Source: Rhodospirillum sp. (GTDB lineage Bacteria > Pseudomonadota > Alphaproteobacteria > Rhodospirillales > Rhodospirillaceae). Taken from it: a DNA stretch of 64,000 nt. Positions 16,116-25,090 of the stretch are shown piece by piece; the stretch's first letter is position 1, and each line of letters opens with the position of its first letter. Below the pieces are notes generated by a model, which was given only the letters and a program-made list of their open reading frames with translations, was not told the origin of the DNA and ran no database searches. The translations under genes and the position numbers were made by a program. The stretch spans positions 124,001 through 188,000 of the forward strand of contig JAIOYK010000001.1 in NCBI GenBank assembly GCA_021741145.1, read 5' to 3'.

Positions 16116-17412
16116 TGCCGTGCGCCCCCCAGTGGACCGTCCCCAACCCCTTGTCCAGGGCCGCGCCGGTCCAGGCGGGCATCAAATCGAGCTCCAGCAC
16201 GTCCAACCAGGAGGGGTCGTCGGCCTCGACGATGGTCCGTGCCGCGGCCCCCATGGCCTTCCGCCGATTGGCATCGGTCAGGAAAGGTTCCAGGGCATCG
16301 GCCCACAGGGTGGGATCCTGACTGTCGAGCAGCATGCCGTCGACACCACGCTCCACCACGAACTGCGCCCCCCCATCCTTGGCCGAGAGGAAAACCGGCA
16401 AGCCCGAGGCCCGGGCCTCCCGCACCACGTTGGGCGTGACCTCGCTTTCCGAGGGGAAGACGAACAAGTCGGCGCTCGCGTAGATCCCGGAGAGCTCCTT
16501 CTGGGGGCGGTTGCCCGGCGCGGTACCATTTTCCCCCAACAGGGTCCGGAGCTCCTTCAGCCGCGCGCCATCGCCCAGGCAAAGGACATGGAGGGGGATC
16601 CCTCGGTCAAGCAGGACCCGCGCGGCCTTGACCATGGTCATGACGTTCTTGCTGTCGTCGGCCCGTCCGACAAAAAGCAGAACCGGCTTGTCCTCGGGGA
16701 CACCCAGGGTCTCGCGCAGTTTACGCCGGTCTCGATTGGCGGGATTGAACCGCGTCTTGTCGATCCCCCGGCGTAGGCCTGAAAGGTGTTCCGGTGGTAC
16801 GAGGTCCCGGACCAGGTCCCGATCCTCGTCCTTGGACACCAGGATTCGGTCGGCGCCACGCAACAGGCGCTTGATTTTCCGCTCCGCGTTCCGTCCCAGC
16901 ATCTCGGGTATCCTTACCCCGTCGAGGACGGCGCTGCCCAAGGCTCCCTGGCCGACGACGCGCCCAATGATCTCCCGGGAATAGACCCGAATGAACTTGG
17001 GCAGGTCGGTGTGGATGGAATGGACCAGGGCCTTGCCCTGTTTCACCGCGAGGGTTCGCGCGGTACGGCTGAAGGAAAAACTATCCGTCCCATGAAGGAC
17101 ATCATGGTGGATCAAATGGTGGGCAAGGCCCTTGTGGTACCCGGCCAGATCCGTGTTCCCCGCGCCCTGGTTAAGAATGGAGAAGCGGTCCGAGGCCAGG
17201 ACGGCGGGAAGCTGCCGGAACCGGACGTTCTCGGCCAAAACCGTCGTGGTCTCTCGCTTGCCCAGGAAATAAACGGTCAGATCCAGGGCATCGGGAAGGT
17301 TGGTCGCGGCCTCGGCGAAGCGCTCCCAGCACTTTACATGCCCTCCCGCCCTGGGGGATAGCTCCAGGGTCACAAGAACGCCCACGGACAGGGGCCGGGT
17401 CAAACGCACCAT
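16108..17412 (-). CDS. Glycosyltransferase family 4 (GT-B fold)
   Basis: A 434-residue retaining GT-B glycosyltransferase. The N-terminal acceptor half opens with SVGVLVTLELSPRAGGHVK, the usual glycine-rich loop. The C-terminal donor half has LLFVGRADDSKNVMTMVKAA and the E-x7-E motif in FPSESEVTPNVVREARASG. The donor and acceptor are unknown. The ATG of the UPF0104 gene overlaps its stop (8 bp), so the two are translated together. That suggests a glycolipid or exopolysaccharide step. Confidence 0.88.
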   Translation of the reverse strand: MVRLTRPLSVGVLVTLELSPRAGGHVKCWERFAEAATNLPDALDLTVYFLGKRETTTVLAENVRFRQLPAVLASDRFSILNQGAGNTDLAGYHKGLAHHLIHHDVLHGTDSFSFSRTARTLAVKQGKALVHSIHTDLPKFIRVYSREIIGRVVGQGALGSAVLDGVRIPEMLGRNAERKIKRLLRGADRILVSKDEDRDLVRDLVPPEHLSGLRRGIDKTRFNPANRDRRKLRETLGVPEDKPVLLFVGRADDSKNVMTMVKAARVLLDRGIPLHVLCLGDGARLKELRTLLGENGTAPGNRPQKELSGIYASADLFVFPSESEVTPNVVREARASGLPVFLSAKDGGAQFVVERGVDGMLLDSQDPTLWADALEPFLTDANRRKAMGAAARTIVEADDPSWLDVLELDLMPAWTGAALDKGLGTVHWGAHGNG

Positions 17413-17550
17413 GGCTCAGCTTTCAAACGTCGGAAATCAAACAGGGCGTTTACCATGGGAACCCTGGATCAGGCATCTGAAAAGGAAATTTAAATGGACG
17501 GAAAGGCTTCCATTTCCAGCTTCCCTCACCCCCGAAGGCGTCGAAACCCG

Positions 17551-17883
17551 TCAATCAACGATAAACAACTTGGCGCCGGTCTTGGTCGAGGAGCGGTGGG
17601 CGGGATCACCGAAATCCGAAACCTGATAGCTCATGCCAGGGCTCAACGTGAACCGTCGGCCGTCCCGGAGTTCAGTCTCCAGTTCACCCTCCAGGACATA
17701 AAGAATATGGCCCCGATCACACCAATGGTCCGCGAGATATCCCGCCGTGTATTCCACTTGGCGGATCCGCGCATCCCCCATGGTCAGGGTCCGCCAAAAG
17801 GCCTTGCCTGTCTCACCGGGGTGTTCGGTGACCGGAACAGTGCTCCAGTCGGTAACCACAAAGGGCTGGTCGGGCAGTTTCAT
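17551..17883 (-). CDS. DHCW-motif cupin-fold protein
   Basis: A 110-residue single-domain cupin. The signature ADHWCDRGHILYVLEGELE, with two His and a Cys for metal binding, places it in the DHCW cupin family. The second cupin motif is LSPGMSYQVSDFGDPAH. Members are cytoplasmic proteins of unknown function. The ATG at 17883 (with GGGAC upstream) gives the family length. It is downstream of the glyoxylate genes but separated from them by a strong hairpin. Confidence 0.82.
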   Translation of the reverse strand: MKLPDQPFVVTDWSTVPVTEHPGETGKAFWRTLTMGDARIRQVEYTAGYLADHWCDRGHILYVLEGELETELRDGRRFTLSPGMSYQVSDFGDPAHRSSTKTGAKLFIVD

Positions 17884-17941
17884 GGCAAGTCCCGTTTGGG
17901 AAGAGCGACCCGGTTGGTCGGCGACGGAAGGGAAGTGAGAG

Positions 17942-17974
17942 GGCGCGTGGGCGGAACCCGTCCGCCCATGCGCC
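17942..17974 (-). terminator. Hairpin after the GlcG-like gene
   Basis: TGGGCGGA pairs with TCCGCCCA and, after one mismatch, GGCGC pairs with GCGCC, a stem of 13 pairs around five bases. It sits 8 bp past the GlcG-like stop. The minus-strand tail is CTCTCACTTCCC, only weakly U-rich. Confidence 0.5.
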
Positions 17975-17982
17975 ACGGATCC

Positions 17983-18426
17983 TTAAGCGTCGCCGGTATC
18001 GGCGACCAGACCGGCGGCCTCGATCCCCGCGACGGCGCAAAGCTCGTCATTGGCCGACAGGTCACCCGTCACGCCCACCGCACCAACGATATACCCCTCG
18101 GTATCCTTTACCAGCACGCCGCCCTGAACGGGGACCACCTTGCCCTCGACCAGACCGGTCAGAGCGTTCATGAAACCGGGCATCTTCTCGGCACGGCGGG
18201 CCATTTCCCGGCCGCCAAAGCCCAGGGTCAGGCAGCCATAGGCCTTGCCCACGGCGATCTCCGGGCGGGTCAGGCTGGAGCCGTCGGCCCGCTTCATCAC
18301 CTTGATCACACCGGCATTGTCCAGGACCACCACGGTCAGCGGATTGAAGCCCTTGCTGGAGCCCTCGGCCAAGGCGGTCGTCGCGATGGTTTCGGCGTCG
18401 GCGAGGCTGATGGAATTCTTGAACAT
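17983..18426 (-). CDS. GlcG/HbpS-family heme-binding-like protein
   Basis: A 147-residue DUF336 protein. Blocks such as FNPLTVVVLDNAGVIKVMKR, VQGGVLVKDTEGYIVGAVGV and a C-terminal SANDELCAVAGIEA are typical. HbpS homologues bind heme and act in redox sensing. In the E. coli glc operon GlcG is of unknown function but co-transcribed with malate synthase G, exactly the arrangement here (50 bp downstream of the malate synthase gene). The ATG at 18426 follows AGAGGAAC. The longer frame upstream overlaps glcB and is not real. Confidence 0.85.
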   Translation of the reverse strand: MFKNSISLADAETIATTALAEGSSKGFNPLTVVVLDNAGVIKVMKRADGSSLTRPEIAVGKAYGCLTLGFGGREMARRAEKMPGFMNALTGLVEGKVVPVQGGVLVKDTEGYIVGAVGVTGDLSANDELCAVAGIEAAGLVADTGDA

Positions 18427-18476
18427 TTTGGTTCCTCTGTTGGATGTCTCTCTAATCTCAATGCGCGAAAAAAGTC

Positions 18477-20651
18477 TCACTGACCATATTTGGCCTTGGC
18501 TTCCCGGCGGCGGCGGTGGAGCACCGGCTCCGTGTAACCCGAGGGCTGCTCCCGCCCCTTGAAGACCAGGTCGCAAGCCGCCTGGAAGGCGACGCTCTCC
18601 GCGAAGTCGGCGGCCATCGGCCGGTAGGCCGGGTCGCCCGCGTTCTGGCCATCCACCACCTGGGCCATGCGCTTCAGCGTCTCCAGGACCTCGGCCTCGC
18701 TCACCACGCCATGGTGGAGCCAGTTGGCGATATGCTGGCTGGAGATGCGCAGGGTCGCCCGGTCCTCCATCAAGCCCACGTTGTTGATGTCGGGCACCTT
18801 GGAGCAGCCGACGCCCTGTTCCACCCAGCGGGAGACATAGCCCAGAATGCCCTGGCAATTGTTGTCCAGTTCGGCATGGATGTCCGCCTCGCTCCAATTG
18901 GGCCGATCAGCCAGCGGCGGAGTCAGGATGGCGTCCAGGGAGGCCCGGGTGCGACTCGCCAATTCCTCCTGGCGGGTGGGGACGAAAACCGCATGGTAAT
19001 GCAAGGCGTGCAAGGTCGCCGCGGTTGGTGACGGCACCCAGGCCGTGTTCGCCCCGGCCAGGGGGTGGCCGATCTTGGCCTTCATCATATCGGCCATCAG
19101 GTCGGGCATGGCCCACATGCCCTTGCCAATCTGGGCATGGCCCCGCAGACCGCATTCCAGGCCGATATCCACGTTCCAATCCTCATAGGCGGCGATCCAA
19201 GGCGCGCCCTTGATATCCCCCTTGCGGATCACTGGACCGGCTTCCATGCAGGTGTGGATCTCATCGCCCGTGCGGTCCAGGAATCCCGTGTTGATGAAGA
19301 CCACCCGATCCTTGGCGCGCCGGATGCATTCCTTGAGGTTGACGGTGGTCCGCCGCTCCTCGTCCATGATGCCCATTTTAACGGTATTTCGCGTCAGGCC
19401 CAGCAGGTCCTCCACCCGGGCGAAGACATCGCTGGCGAAGGTGACTTCGTCCGGCCCGTGCATCTTCGGCTTCACCACGTAGATGGACCCCATACGGGAA
19501 TTGCCCCGGTGCCCCTTCAGGTCCTTCAAGGCGATCAGCGTGGTGAAGACCGCGTCCAACAGACCCTCGAAGGCTTCGGACCCGTCCTCGATCAGGACAG
19601 CGGGGTTGGTCATCAAATGACCAACGTTGCGCGCCAGCAACACCGCCCGTCCGGGCAGGGTCACGCTTCCGACCCCATCGGGGGTCGCGAAGACCCGGTC
19701 GGCGTTCAACCTCCGGACCTGGGTATTGCCTCCCTTGTCGAAGGACGCGGTCAGGGACCCGTCCATCAAGCCCAGCCAGTTCCGGTAGGCCAGGACCTTA
19801 TCCTCGGCGTCCACGGCGGCGACGGAATCCTCGAAGTCCTGGATGGTGGTCAGAGCGGATTCGACAACCAGATCGGCGACCCCGGCGGGATCGTCCTTGC
19901 CAATGGGATGGCGTCCATCAATGACGATCTCCAGGTGGAGCCCATTGTGGCGCAGCAGAATGGCGGTCGGCGCCGCGGCTTCCCCCAGATAACCCGCGAA
20001 GGTGGCGGGGTCGGCCAGTCCCGTGGTGGCGCCATCGGGCAGGGTCACCGCCAGGGTCCCGCCCACCACCGCGTAGCCCGCGGAATCCGTATGGGAGCCT
20101 CTGGCCAGCGGCGCGGCTTGATCCAGGACCCGGCGGGCCTCGGCGATCACCGCGGCGCCCCGGGCCGGATTATACCCCCGGCCTTTCTCGCGCCCGTCGG
20201 TTTCGGGGATGGCGTCGGTGCCATAGAGGGCGTCGTAAAGGCTGCCCCAACGGGCATTGGCGGCGTTCAGGGCATAGCGGGCGTTCATCACCGGCACAAC
20301 GAGTTGGGGACCGGCCAGGGTGGCGATCTCGGGATCGACGTTCTCCGTGCACACGGCGACCGCTGGCCCCTCAGGCAGGAGATAGCCGATCTCCTCCAGG
20401 AACGCCTTCTGTTCGGTGACGTCGATGGCCTTGCCCTTGCGGGCGCCAAACCAGCCGTCCAGCTTGGCCTGCATCTCGTCACGGATCGCCAACAGTGCCC
20501 TGTTCCGGGGCGTCATCTCGGCCAGCATTCCGGCCAAACCAGCCCAGAGGGTTTCCTGGTCCACGCCCGTGCCGGGCAGAACCTCGGTATTGATGAAATC
20601 ATACAGGACGGTGGCGACGCTCAAACCATGGGTGGCGGTGGTCTCGGACAC
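18477..20651 (-). CDS. glcB: Malate synthase G
   Basis: A 724-residue enzyme condensing glyoxylate and acetyl-CoA to malate, the usual length of the monomeric G isoform. Family segments include [44 protein letters not shown] and the C-terminal LEPV-type region with [24 protein letters not shown] at 20651 preceded by AGGAG nine bases upstream is the likely start; the longer frame to 20726 has no ribosome site. An IclR regulator lies just upstream on the same strand and a GlcG-like gene follows, making a small glyoxylate/glycolate-use unit. Glycolate oxidase genes are not in the window. Confidence 0.96.
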   Translation of the reverse strand: MSETTATHGLSVATVLYDFINTEVLPGTGVDQETLWAGLAGMLAEMTPRNRALLAIRDEMQAKLDGWFGARKGKAIDVTEQKAFLEEIGYLLPEGPAVAVCTENVDPEIATLAGPQLVVPVMNARYALNAANARWGSLYDALYGTDAIPETDGREKGRGYNPARGAAVIAEARRVLDQAAPLARGSHTDSAGYAVVGGTLAVTLPDGATTGLADPATFAGYLGEAAAPTAILLRHNGLHLEIVIDGRHPIGKDDPAGVADLVVESALTTIQDFEDSVAAVDAEDKVLAYRNWLGLMDGSLTASFDKGGNTQVRRLNADRVFATPDGVGSVTLPGRAVLLARNVGHLMTNPAVLIEDGSEAFEGLLDAVFTTLIALKDLKGHRGNSRMGSIYVVKPKMHGPDEVTFASDVFARVEDLLGLTRNTVKMGIMDEERRTTVNLKECIRRAKDRVVFINTGFLDRTGDEIHTCMEAGPVIRKGDIKGAPWIAAYEDWNVDIGLECGLRGHAQIGKGMWAMPDLMADMMKAKIGHPLAGANTAWVPSPTAATLHALHYHAVFVPTRQEELASRTRASLDAILTPPLADRPNWSEADIHAELDNNCQGILGYVSRWVEQGVGCSKVPDINNVGLMEDRATLRISSQHIANWLHHGVVSEAEVLETLKRMAQVVDGQNAGDPAYRPMAADFAESVAFQAACDLVFKGREQPSGYTEPVLHRRRREAKAKYGQ

Positions 20652-20787
20652 GGTTCCCAGCTCCTCTTGATCTTGGGGGTTGCCTTTTGGTGTCCTTAGG
20701 AAGCCACGGTCGAAACGCGAAGACAAGTGCGAATGGAAGGGTTTTCACTATCCGGAATCTTATCATTTTAATTTACAAAACAATCAT

Positions 20788-21615
20788 CTAAACAGTTTTC
20801 TTTCCACCGAAATCCTGGGTAATCAGGGTCGCGGCGTCCCGTACCATCCGCCCCATGCGGTCCAGGCGGTCGTCGGAAATGCGCGCCGCGGGTCCGGAGA
20901 GGGAAAGGGCGGCCACGGGCTCTCCCGCCTCGTCGAAGATGACCGCGGCGGCGCAGCGCAGACCCACGGCATGTTCCTCGTCGTCGATGGCATAGCCCCG
21001 CTTGGTGCTTTCGATCAGGTCCCTTCGAAGGGCCTCCGGGTCGGTTTGGGTTCGGTTGGTGACCTGAGGCAGGCCGTGGCGGGCAATCAGGCGATCGAAA
21101 TCCTCCCGTCCCAGGGCCGAGAGCAGAGCCTTGCCCACGCCGGAGCAATGGAGCGGCACCCGCGTGCCCGGGGTGGTGTGGGCGCGCATCATCTGGCGGC
21201 ATTCCACCTGGGCCAGGAAGATGGCCTCCCCCCCCTCGCGTACGGCGAGGTTCACGCTTTCCCCGGCGTCCTCCATCAGGCGGCGCATGATGGGCCGGGC
21301 GATCCGCACGGGATCTCGGTCCCGGGCGAAGGCCGACCCCACGGTAAAAGCCCGGGCGCCCACGGACCACAGAGCACGCTCCCCATCGAAGCGGACGAAG
21401 CTTTCCTGTTGCAGGGTGGTCAACAAGCGGTGGGCGGTGGAGGCGGGCAAGCCCTGGGACTGGGCGACCTCCGTCAAGGTCAGGCCACCCTCCCCCTCGG
21501 CCAGGGCCGAGAGGATGTTCAACGCCTTGACCAGGGAGCGCACCTGTCCGCCCCGTTCCCCCTCCTCGCCCTTGGGAGGGCGCTTGCGGAGGGGGGTGGG
21601 GGGCGGCTTGGGCAT
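20788..21615 (-). CDS. IclR-family transcriptional regulator
   Basis: A 275-residue regulator with an N-terminal winged HTH (ALNILSALAEGEGGLTLTEVA, then LPASTAHRLLTTL) and the IclR effector domain (LHCSGVGKALLSAL, YAIDDEEHAVGLRCAAAVIF). A basic, Pro- and Lys-rich tail of about 25 residues precedes the HTH. ATG at 21615 has AGGAC upstream; the TTG at 21621 is less likely. Position 137 bp upstream of glcB and IclR's classical link to the glyoxylate shunt suggest it controls glcB and the GlcG-like gene. That is inference. Confidence 0.9.
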   Translation of the reverse strand: MPKPPPTPLRKRPPKGEEGERGGQVRSLVKALNILSALAEGEGGLTLTEVAQSQGLPASTAHRLLTTLQQESFVRFDGERALWSVGARAFTVGSAFARDRDPVRIARPIMRRLMEDAGESVNLAVREGGEAIFLAQVECRQMMRAHTTPGTRVPLHCSGVGKALLSALGREDFDRLIARHGLPQVTNRTQTDPEALRRDLIESTKRGYAIDDEEHAVGLRCAAAVIFDEAGEPVAALSLSGPAARISDDRLDRMGRMVRDAATLITQDFGGKKTV

Positions 21616-21646
21616 GACCAAATGTCCTGACGGGGAAGAGACCCCC

Positions 21647-22501
21647 CTACCGGACCATGAGCAGGGGAATCTGGCAAGACCGGATCAGAGTGGTGGTGGT
21701 GCTGCCGATGATCAGATGACGGATGCGGGAATGGCCATAGGCACCGACCACCATCAGGTCGATCCCCTCGTCCTTGACCACCTTGGCGATGACCTCGTCG
21801 GCTTCGCCGGGGAGCAGACGGGTGGTGGCGGTCCGGCCCTTGGCCTCCAGCCAACCCTTTGCCTCCTCCAGGGAGTGGCGGTTCTCGGCGGTATCCGCGC
21901 CCACCCTCAGCAAAAGGATGTCCAGACCTTCCAGCAGCTTGCCCTCCGCGGCTCGCTCCAGGGCCTTGCGCGCGCTGGGGCCGCCGTCATAGGCGATCAG
22001 ACCTTTCTTGATGGGCCTGAAGGCGCGGGAGGTCACCAGGACCGGCTTCTTGGAGCCCCGCACCACCCGCTCCAGGTTGGCGCCCAGGTGCATGGTCTCG
22101 AAGTCGGCGGCTTCGCCACGCTTGCCGATGACCACCAGATCGGCGCGGTCCTCGATCTCGGCGACGGTCTCGATCAGCCCACCGTTGCGCAGGGTCTGGC
22201 GGACCTCCACGACCCCCTTGTCCTTGAGGTGGGCTTCGGCCTCGGCCAGGACCTGACGGCCCCGGGCTTGGAGGATCTTGCTTTTCTGGGCGTCCAGGTC
22301 GGCGAGTTGGGCCAGCAGATCCTCTCGCTCGTTGGCGCCCATGTTGCCCGACCAGTCCGAGGAGTCCGCGTGCCCCCGATTATGGTCGATGGCGTGGAGC
22401 ACCTCCACCGAGGCGCCGATCTTGGTCGCGGCCCAACCGGCATGGTCGTAGACGCTCCCGGCGTATACGGATCCATCGGTGCAGACGAGAATATGAGGCA
22501 T
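21647..22501 (-). CDS. Tandem universal stress protein (two Usp domains)
   Basis: A 284-residue protein built of two Usp folds (about 1-150 and 155-284). The second ends in the nucleotide-loop region VVGAYGHSRIRHLIIGSTTTT followed by the IPLLMVR strand. The first has VVIGKRGEAADFETMHLG at the matching place, which lacks the usual ATP-binding GxxG-x9-G spacing. The start ATG has GGGAGACG upstream. It follows a SulP permease gene on the same strand, separated by a 126-bp paired-hairpin element that ends 16 bp before this start codon, so its expression may depend on that element. Confidence 0.9.
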   Translation of the reverse strand: MPHILVCTDGSVYAGSVYDHAGWAATKIGASVEVLHAIDHNRGHADSSDWSGNMGANEREDLLAQLADLDAQKSKILQARGRQVLAEAEAHLKDKGVVEVRQTLRNGGLIETVAEIEDRADLVVIGKRGEAADFETMHLGANLERVVRGSKKPVLVTSRAFRPIKKGLIAYDGGPSARKALERAAEGKLLEGLDILLLRVGADTAENRHSLEEAKGWLEAKGRTATTRLLPGEADEVIAKVVKDEGIDLMVVGAYGHSRIRHLIIGSTTTTLIRSCQIPLLMVR

Positions 22502-22516
22502 GGTCCGAACGTCTCC

Positions 22517-22642
22517 CTAGAGTGCTCCGAGATCAAGTTGGGCCACGTCTTGGCCCAACTTGATCTCGAAGGTACTCTAAAATTTATAAGATTAGAGTGA
22601 AACTGGGCCGGCTTGACTCAAGCTGATCCAGTTTCACTCTAG
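22517..22642. repeat. Paired-hairpin element, copy 1 (126 bp)
   Basis: Bounded by CTAGAGT on the left and ACTCTAG on the right. It holds hairpin A (TAGAGT ends, long inner stem CAAGTTGGGCCA/TGGCCCAACTTG), a 13-base A/T linker, and hairpin B (TAGAGTGAAACTGG/CCAGTTTCACTCTA). The right end supplies the TAG stop of the SulP gene; the left end lies 16 bp before the Usp start codon. A second copy of identical length lies at 51518-51643. Confidence 0.92.
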
Positions 22643-24123
22643 TGCCCGATGGAAGTATCTATTGCCCCGGGCTTGTCATGCACCCCGAGCTTGTCGACGA
22701 TGGTGGCGCTGGCCTCGTTCAGGCCGACGACCTCCACGTCCGCGCCCTCGCGGCGGAACTTGAGCACCACCTTGTCAAGGGCGCCCACGCCGGACAAGTC
22801 CCACATGTGGGCGGCGGTCAAATCGATGGTCACTTTCTCCAGCGCCTCCTTCAGGTCGAAGGCCTTGGAAAAGGCCTCCGCCGAGGCGAAGAAGACCTGT
22901 CCCTCGACGGTATAGACCCGATGGCGCCCCTCGGCGTCGATGGTCGAGGTGATGCGCAGGAAGCGGGCCACCTTGCGGGCGAAGAACAGGGCGGCGAGCA
23001 ACACGCCCACCAGCACGCCCTTGGCCAGATCGTGGGTAAAGACCGTCGTCAGGACCGTCCCCAGGGTCACCAGACTGGTGCTGACCGGGTGGACGCGGAT
23101 ATCGGTCAGGGACTTCCAGGAGAAGGTCCCGATGGAGACCATGATCATCACCGCCACCAGGGCGGCCATGGGGATCAGCTTCACCCAATCCGACAGGGCG
23201 ATCAGCAGGACCATCAGGGAGACACCGGCGCAGAGGGTGGACAGTCGCCCCCGCCCGCCGGATTTCACGTTGATCACCGACTGACCGATCATGGCGCAGC
23301 CCGCCATGCCACCAAAGAAACCGGACACGATATTGGCGATACCCTGCCCCCTACACTCGCGGTCCCGATTGCTTTCGGTATCAGTTAGATCGTCGACCAC
23401 CTGGGCGGTCATCAGGGACTCCAGCAGACCCACCACGGCGATGGTCACCGAGACGGGCAACACCGTCCACAGGGTGTTCAGGGTCAGGGGAATATCGGGC
23501 AGGGAGAAAATCGGCAGGGTTTCGGGCAGGGCCCCCAGATCGGCGACGGTGCGCACGTCCAGGTCGAGGAAGACGGCCAAACCGGTCATGGACAGGATGG
23601 CCACCAGGGGCGAGGGCACGGCCTTGGTTACGTAAGGGAACAGGTAGATCACCGCCAAGGCGCCGCCACAGAGGGCATAGGTTTCCCAGGTCACGCCCAC
23701 CAGTTCGGGCAATTGGGCCATGAAAATCAGGATGGCCAAGGCATTGACGAAACCCGTCATCACGGCGCGGGAGACGAAGCGCATATAACGCCCCAGCTTG
23801 AGCAAACCGAAAAGGATCTGCACCACGCCGGTCACCACCGTGGCGGCAAGCAGGTATTGCAGGCCATGGTCGCGCACGATGTCGATCATCAGCAGCGCCG
23901 TGGCCGCGGTCGCCGCCGAAATCATACCCGGGCGACCGCCGGTGAAGGCGATGGTGATGGCGATACAGACCGAGGCGTAAAGACCCACCTTGGGATCCAC
24001 GCCCGCGATGACGGAGAAGGCGATGGCTTCCGGAATCAGCGCCAGGGCGACCACCAAACCGGCGAGGACATCGCCGCGGATATTGGACAGCCAATCAGCC
24101 TTCAGACGGTAAGGTTCGATCAT
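22639..24123 (-). CDS. SulP-family anion permease with STAS domain
   Basis: A 494-residue inner-membrane transporter of the SulP/SLC26 family, of the BicA-like short type. The membrane part opens with [20 protein letters not shown] (family signature), continues through [20 protein letters not shown] and has the conserved [20 protein letters not shown] loop. A cytoplasmic STAS domain fills the last 110 residues or so ([20 protein letters not shown]). The substrate may be sulfate, bicarbonate or another anion; sequence alone does not decide. ATG at 24123. The TAG stop belongs to the inserted 126-bp hairpin element, so the original C-terminus may have been altered. The Usp gene follows. Confidence 0.92.
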   Translation of the reverse strand: MIEPYRLKADWLSNIRGDVLAGLVVALALIPEAIAFSVIAGVDPKVGLYASVCIAITIAFTGGRPGMISAATAATALLMIDIVRDHGLQYLLAATVVTGVVQILFGLLKLGRYMRFVSRAVMTGFVNALAILIFMAQLPELVGVTWETYALCGGALAVIYLFPYVTKAVPSPLVAILSMTGLAVFLDLDVRTVADLGALPETLPIFSLPDIPLTLNTLWTVLPVSVTIAVVGLLESLMTAQVVDDLTDTESNRDRECRGQGIANIVSGFFGGMAGCAMIGQSVINVKSGGRGRLSTLCAGVSLMVLLIALSDWVKLIPMAALVAVMIMVSIGTFSWKSLTDIRVHPVSTSLVTLGTVLTTVFTHDLAKGVLVGVLLAALFFARKVARFLRITSTIDAEGRHRVYTVEGQVFFASAEAFSKAFDLKEALEKVTIDLTAAHMWDLSGVGALDKVVLKFRREGADVEVVGLNEASATIVDKLGVHDKPGAIDTSIGH

Positions 24124-24248
24124 GGCGCGGCTCTTCCCGATCCGATCCGTTGGTCGGACACCATGGAAATCCAATGGAACAAGAGCGACGACCTGTCGCG
24201 CTCCCTCGGGGGGCTGGCCCGAAAGCTGGATTGTCTGGCGCCTGACGG

Positions 24249-24279
24249 AAAAATAAAAAGGCGACACCGATGCGTCGCC
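24249..24279 (-). terminator. Rho-independent terminator
   Basis: GGCGAC and GTCGCC form a 6-bp stem with an 8-base loop. On the minus strand it is followed by TTTTTATTTTT, a near-perfect U-tract. It should stop minus-strand transcription coming from the hemerythrin/TRAP side before the SulP promoter. Confidence 0.85.
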
Positions 24280-24327
24280 CGTTCGCCGGAACTCTATCGG
24301 CATGGGAGAGTTATTGCAAGTGCGAAG

Positions 24328-24362
24328 CAAAAGGCGGCGGGTCCCCTCCCGGTGGACCCGCC
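24328..24362 (-). terminator. Second minus-strand terminator-like hairpin
   Basis: A perfect 9-bp stem (GGCGGGTCC/GGACCCGCC) with a 9-base loop, followed on the minus strand by GCCTTTTGC. It lies about 310 bp past the hemerythrin stop and is a moderate-strength terminator candidate. Confidence 0.55.
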
Positions 24363-24414
24363 ATGCTTGCGAAATCCTCTTGCCCATGACGGAGCGGAGC
24401 GCCAAACCGCTTGC

Positions 24415-24627
24415 AGGAACAGCAAGCATAAAAAGACCCTGGCCGCCCTCTTTCGCGACCCCGTTTCCGGGACCATCGCCTGGGACGATATCGAGGCTTT
24501 GTTGCTCGCGGTGGGAGCAGAGGGGATCGAAGGCTCCGGCGCCCGTGAAGGGCGATGTCATCGCATCCTTCCATCGGCCACATCCCGCCAAGGAGGCGAA
24601 GCGGTATCAGGTCAAGGGGCGGTTAGG
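24415..24627 (+). pseudogene. Decayed HicA-family toxin gene
   Basis: The plus strand encodes [35 protein letters not shown] and GIEGSGAR in one frame, then [20 protein letters not shown] in the frame one base later. Joined, these are the two halves of the HicA/YcfA-type toxin family (double-stranded-RNA-binding fold, mRNA interferase). The frame changes between about 24545 and 24556, where a few residues also seem missing. At the place of the start codon the sequence is AGG followed by AACAGCAAGCAT, consistent with ATG having mutated. No hicB antitoxin gene follows. So the toxin is inactive on three counts. The catalytic His of the family (in the GSR-adjacent strand region) cannot be judged. 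Confidence 0.75.
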
Positions 24628-24675
24628 GGCCCTCCATCGCCGACCCAACCAACCGCCCCGCCCTCCGACAGGCCG

Positions 24676-25080
24676 TTAAGTCCGGACCATCGCCACGTAA
24701 GCCCGATAGCGCATATCCTCTTCCATGATGTGCTTGACCAGCCAGTTCTCCAGGAAGGCGTTGACCAGATCGCCCACCTGGAAGGGGCTCTCGCTGGCCC
24801 GGCGATAGGTGGTTTTCACCGTCTTCAGCCATTCCTCGAAGATCCGGTGCTGCTTGACGTGCTCGTCGAAGCCGGGGAAGCCCCCCCGCTTCATCAGGTC
24901 CTCTTCCCGGGCGAAGTGGACTTTCGCGTAGTCTTCCAGGCGGGACAAAATCGTGCCCAGCAACCCATCGGTCATATCCGCGTCTTCCAGCTCACGGATG
25001 AGCTGGAAAAGGCCCTGGTGGTCGGCGTCGATGCCCGGATGGCCAACGCTATAGCTGTCATTCCACTCGAAACGGCTCAT
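24676..25080 (-). CDS. Bacteriohemerythrin
   Basis: A 134-residue single-domain, non-heme di-iron oxygen-binding protein. The iron ligands are readable in order: the first His is in VGHPGID, then HQGLF, HFAREEDLM (His and Glu), HVKQH and HIMEEDMRY (His and Asp). Hemerythrins store or deliver O2 or sense it in micro-oxic bacteria. The start codon is 10 bp after the TRAP large-permease stop, so it is the last gene of that operon, an unusual partner for a TRAP transporter. Confidence 0.93.
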   Translation of the reverse strand: MSRFEWNDSYSVGHPGIDADHQGLFQLIRELEDADMTDGLLGTILSRLEDYAKVHFAREEDLMKRGGFPGFDEHVKQHRIFEEWLKTVKTTYRRASESPFQVGDLVNAFLENWLVKHIMEEDMRYRAYVAMVRT

Positions 25081-25090
25081 GGTCTTGGTC

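Larger units (their letters stand above)
24124..24675. other. 552-bp stretch without an intact gene
   Basis: It holds, from left to right, the SulP promoter region, a strong minus-strand terminator (24249-24279), a second minus-strand hairpin with a T-run (24328-24362) and, on the plus strand, the remains of a hicA gene (24415-24627). Minus-strand frames here (for example 24311-24583) do not look coding. Confidence 0.6.

Noticed and set aside
22517-22642. Simple rho-independent terminator
   Set aside because: There is no T-run after either stem, and an identical-length copy with matching ends at 51518 shows a discrete dispersed element.
24311-24583. Minus-strand 90-codon frame near the SulP promoter
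   Set aside because: Antisense to the hicA remnant, and rich in Arg/Pro/Gly with no domain.
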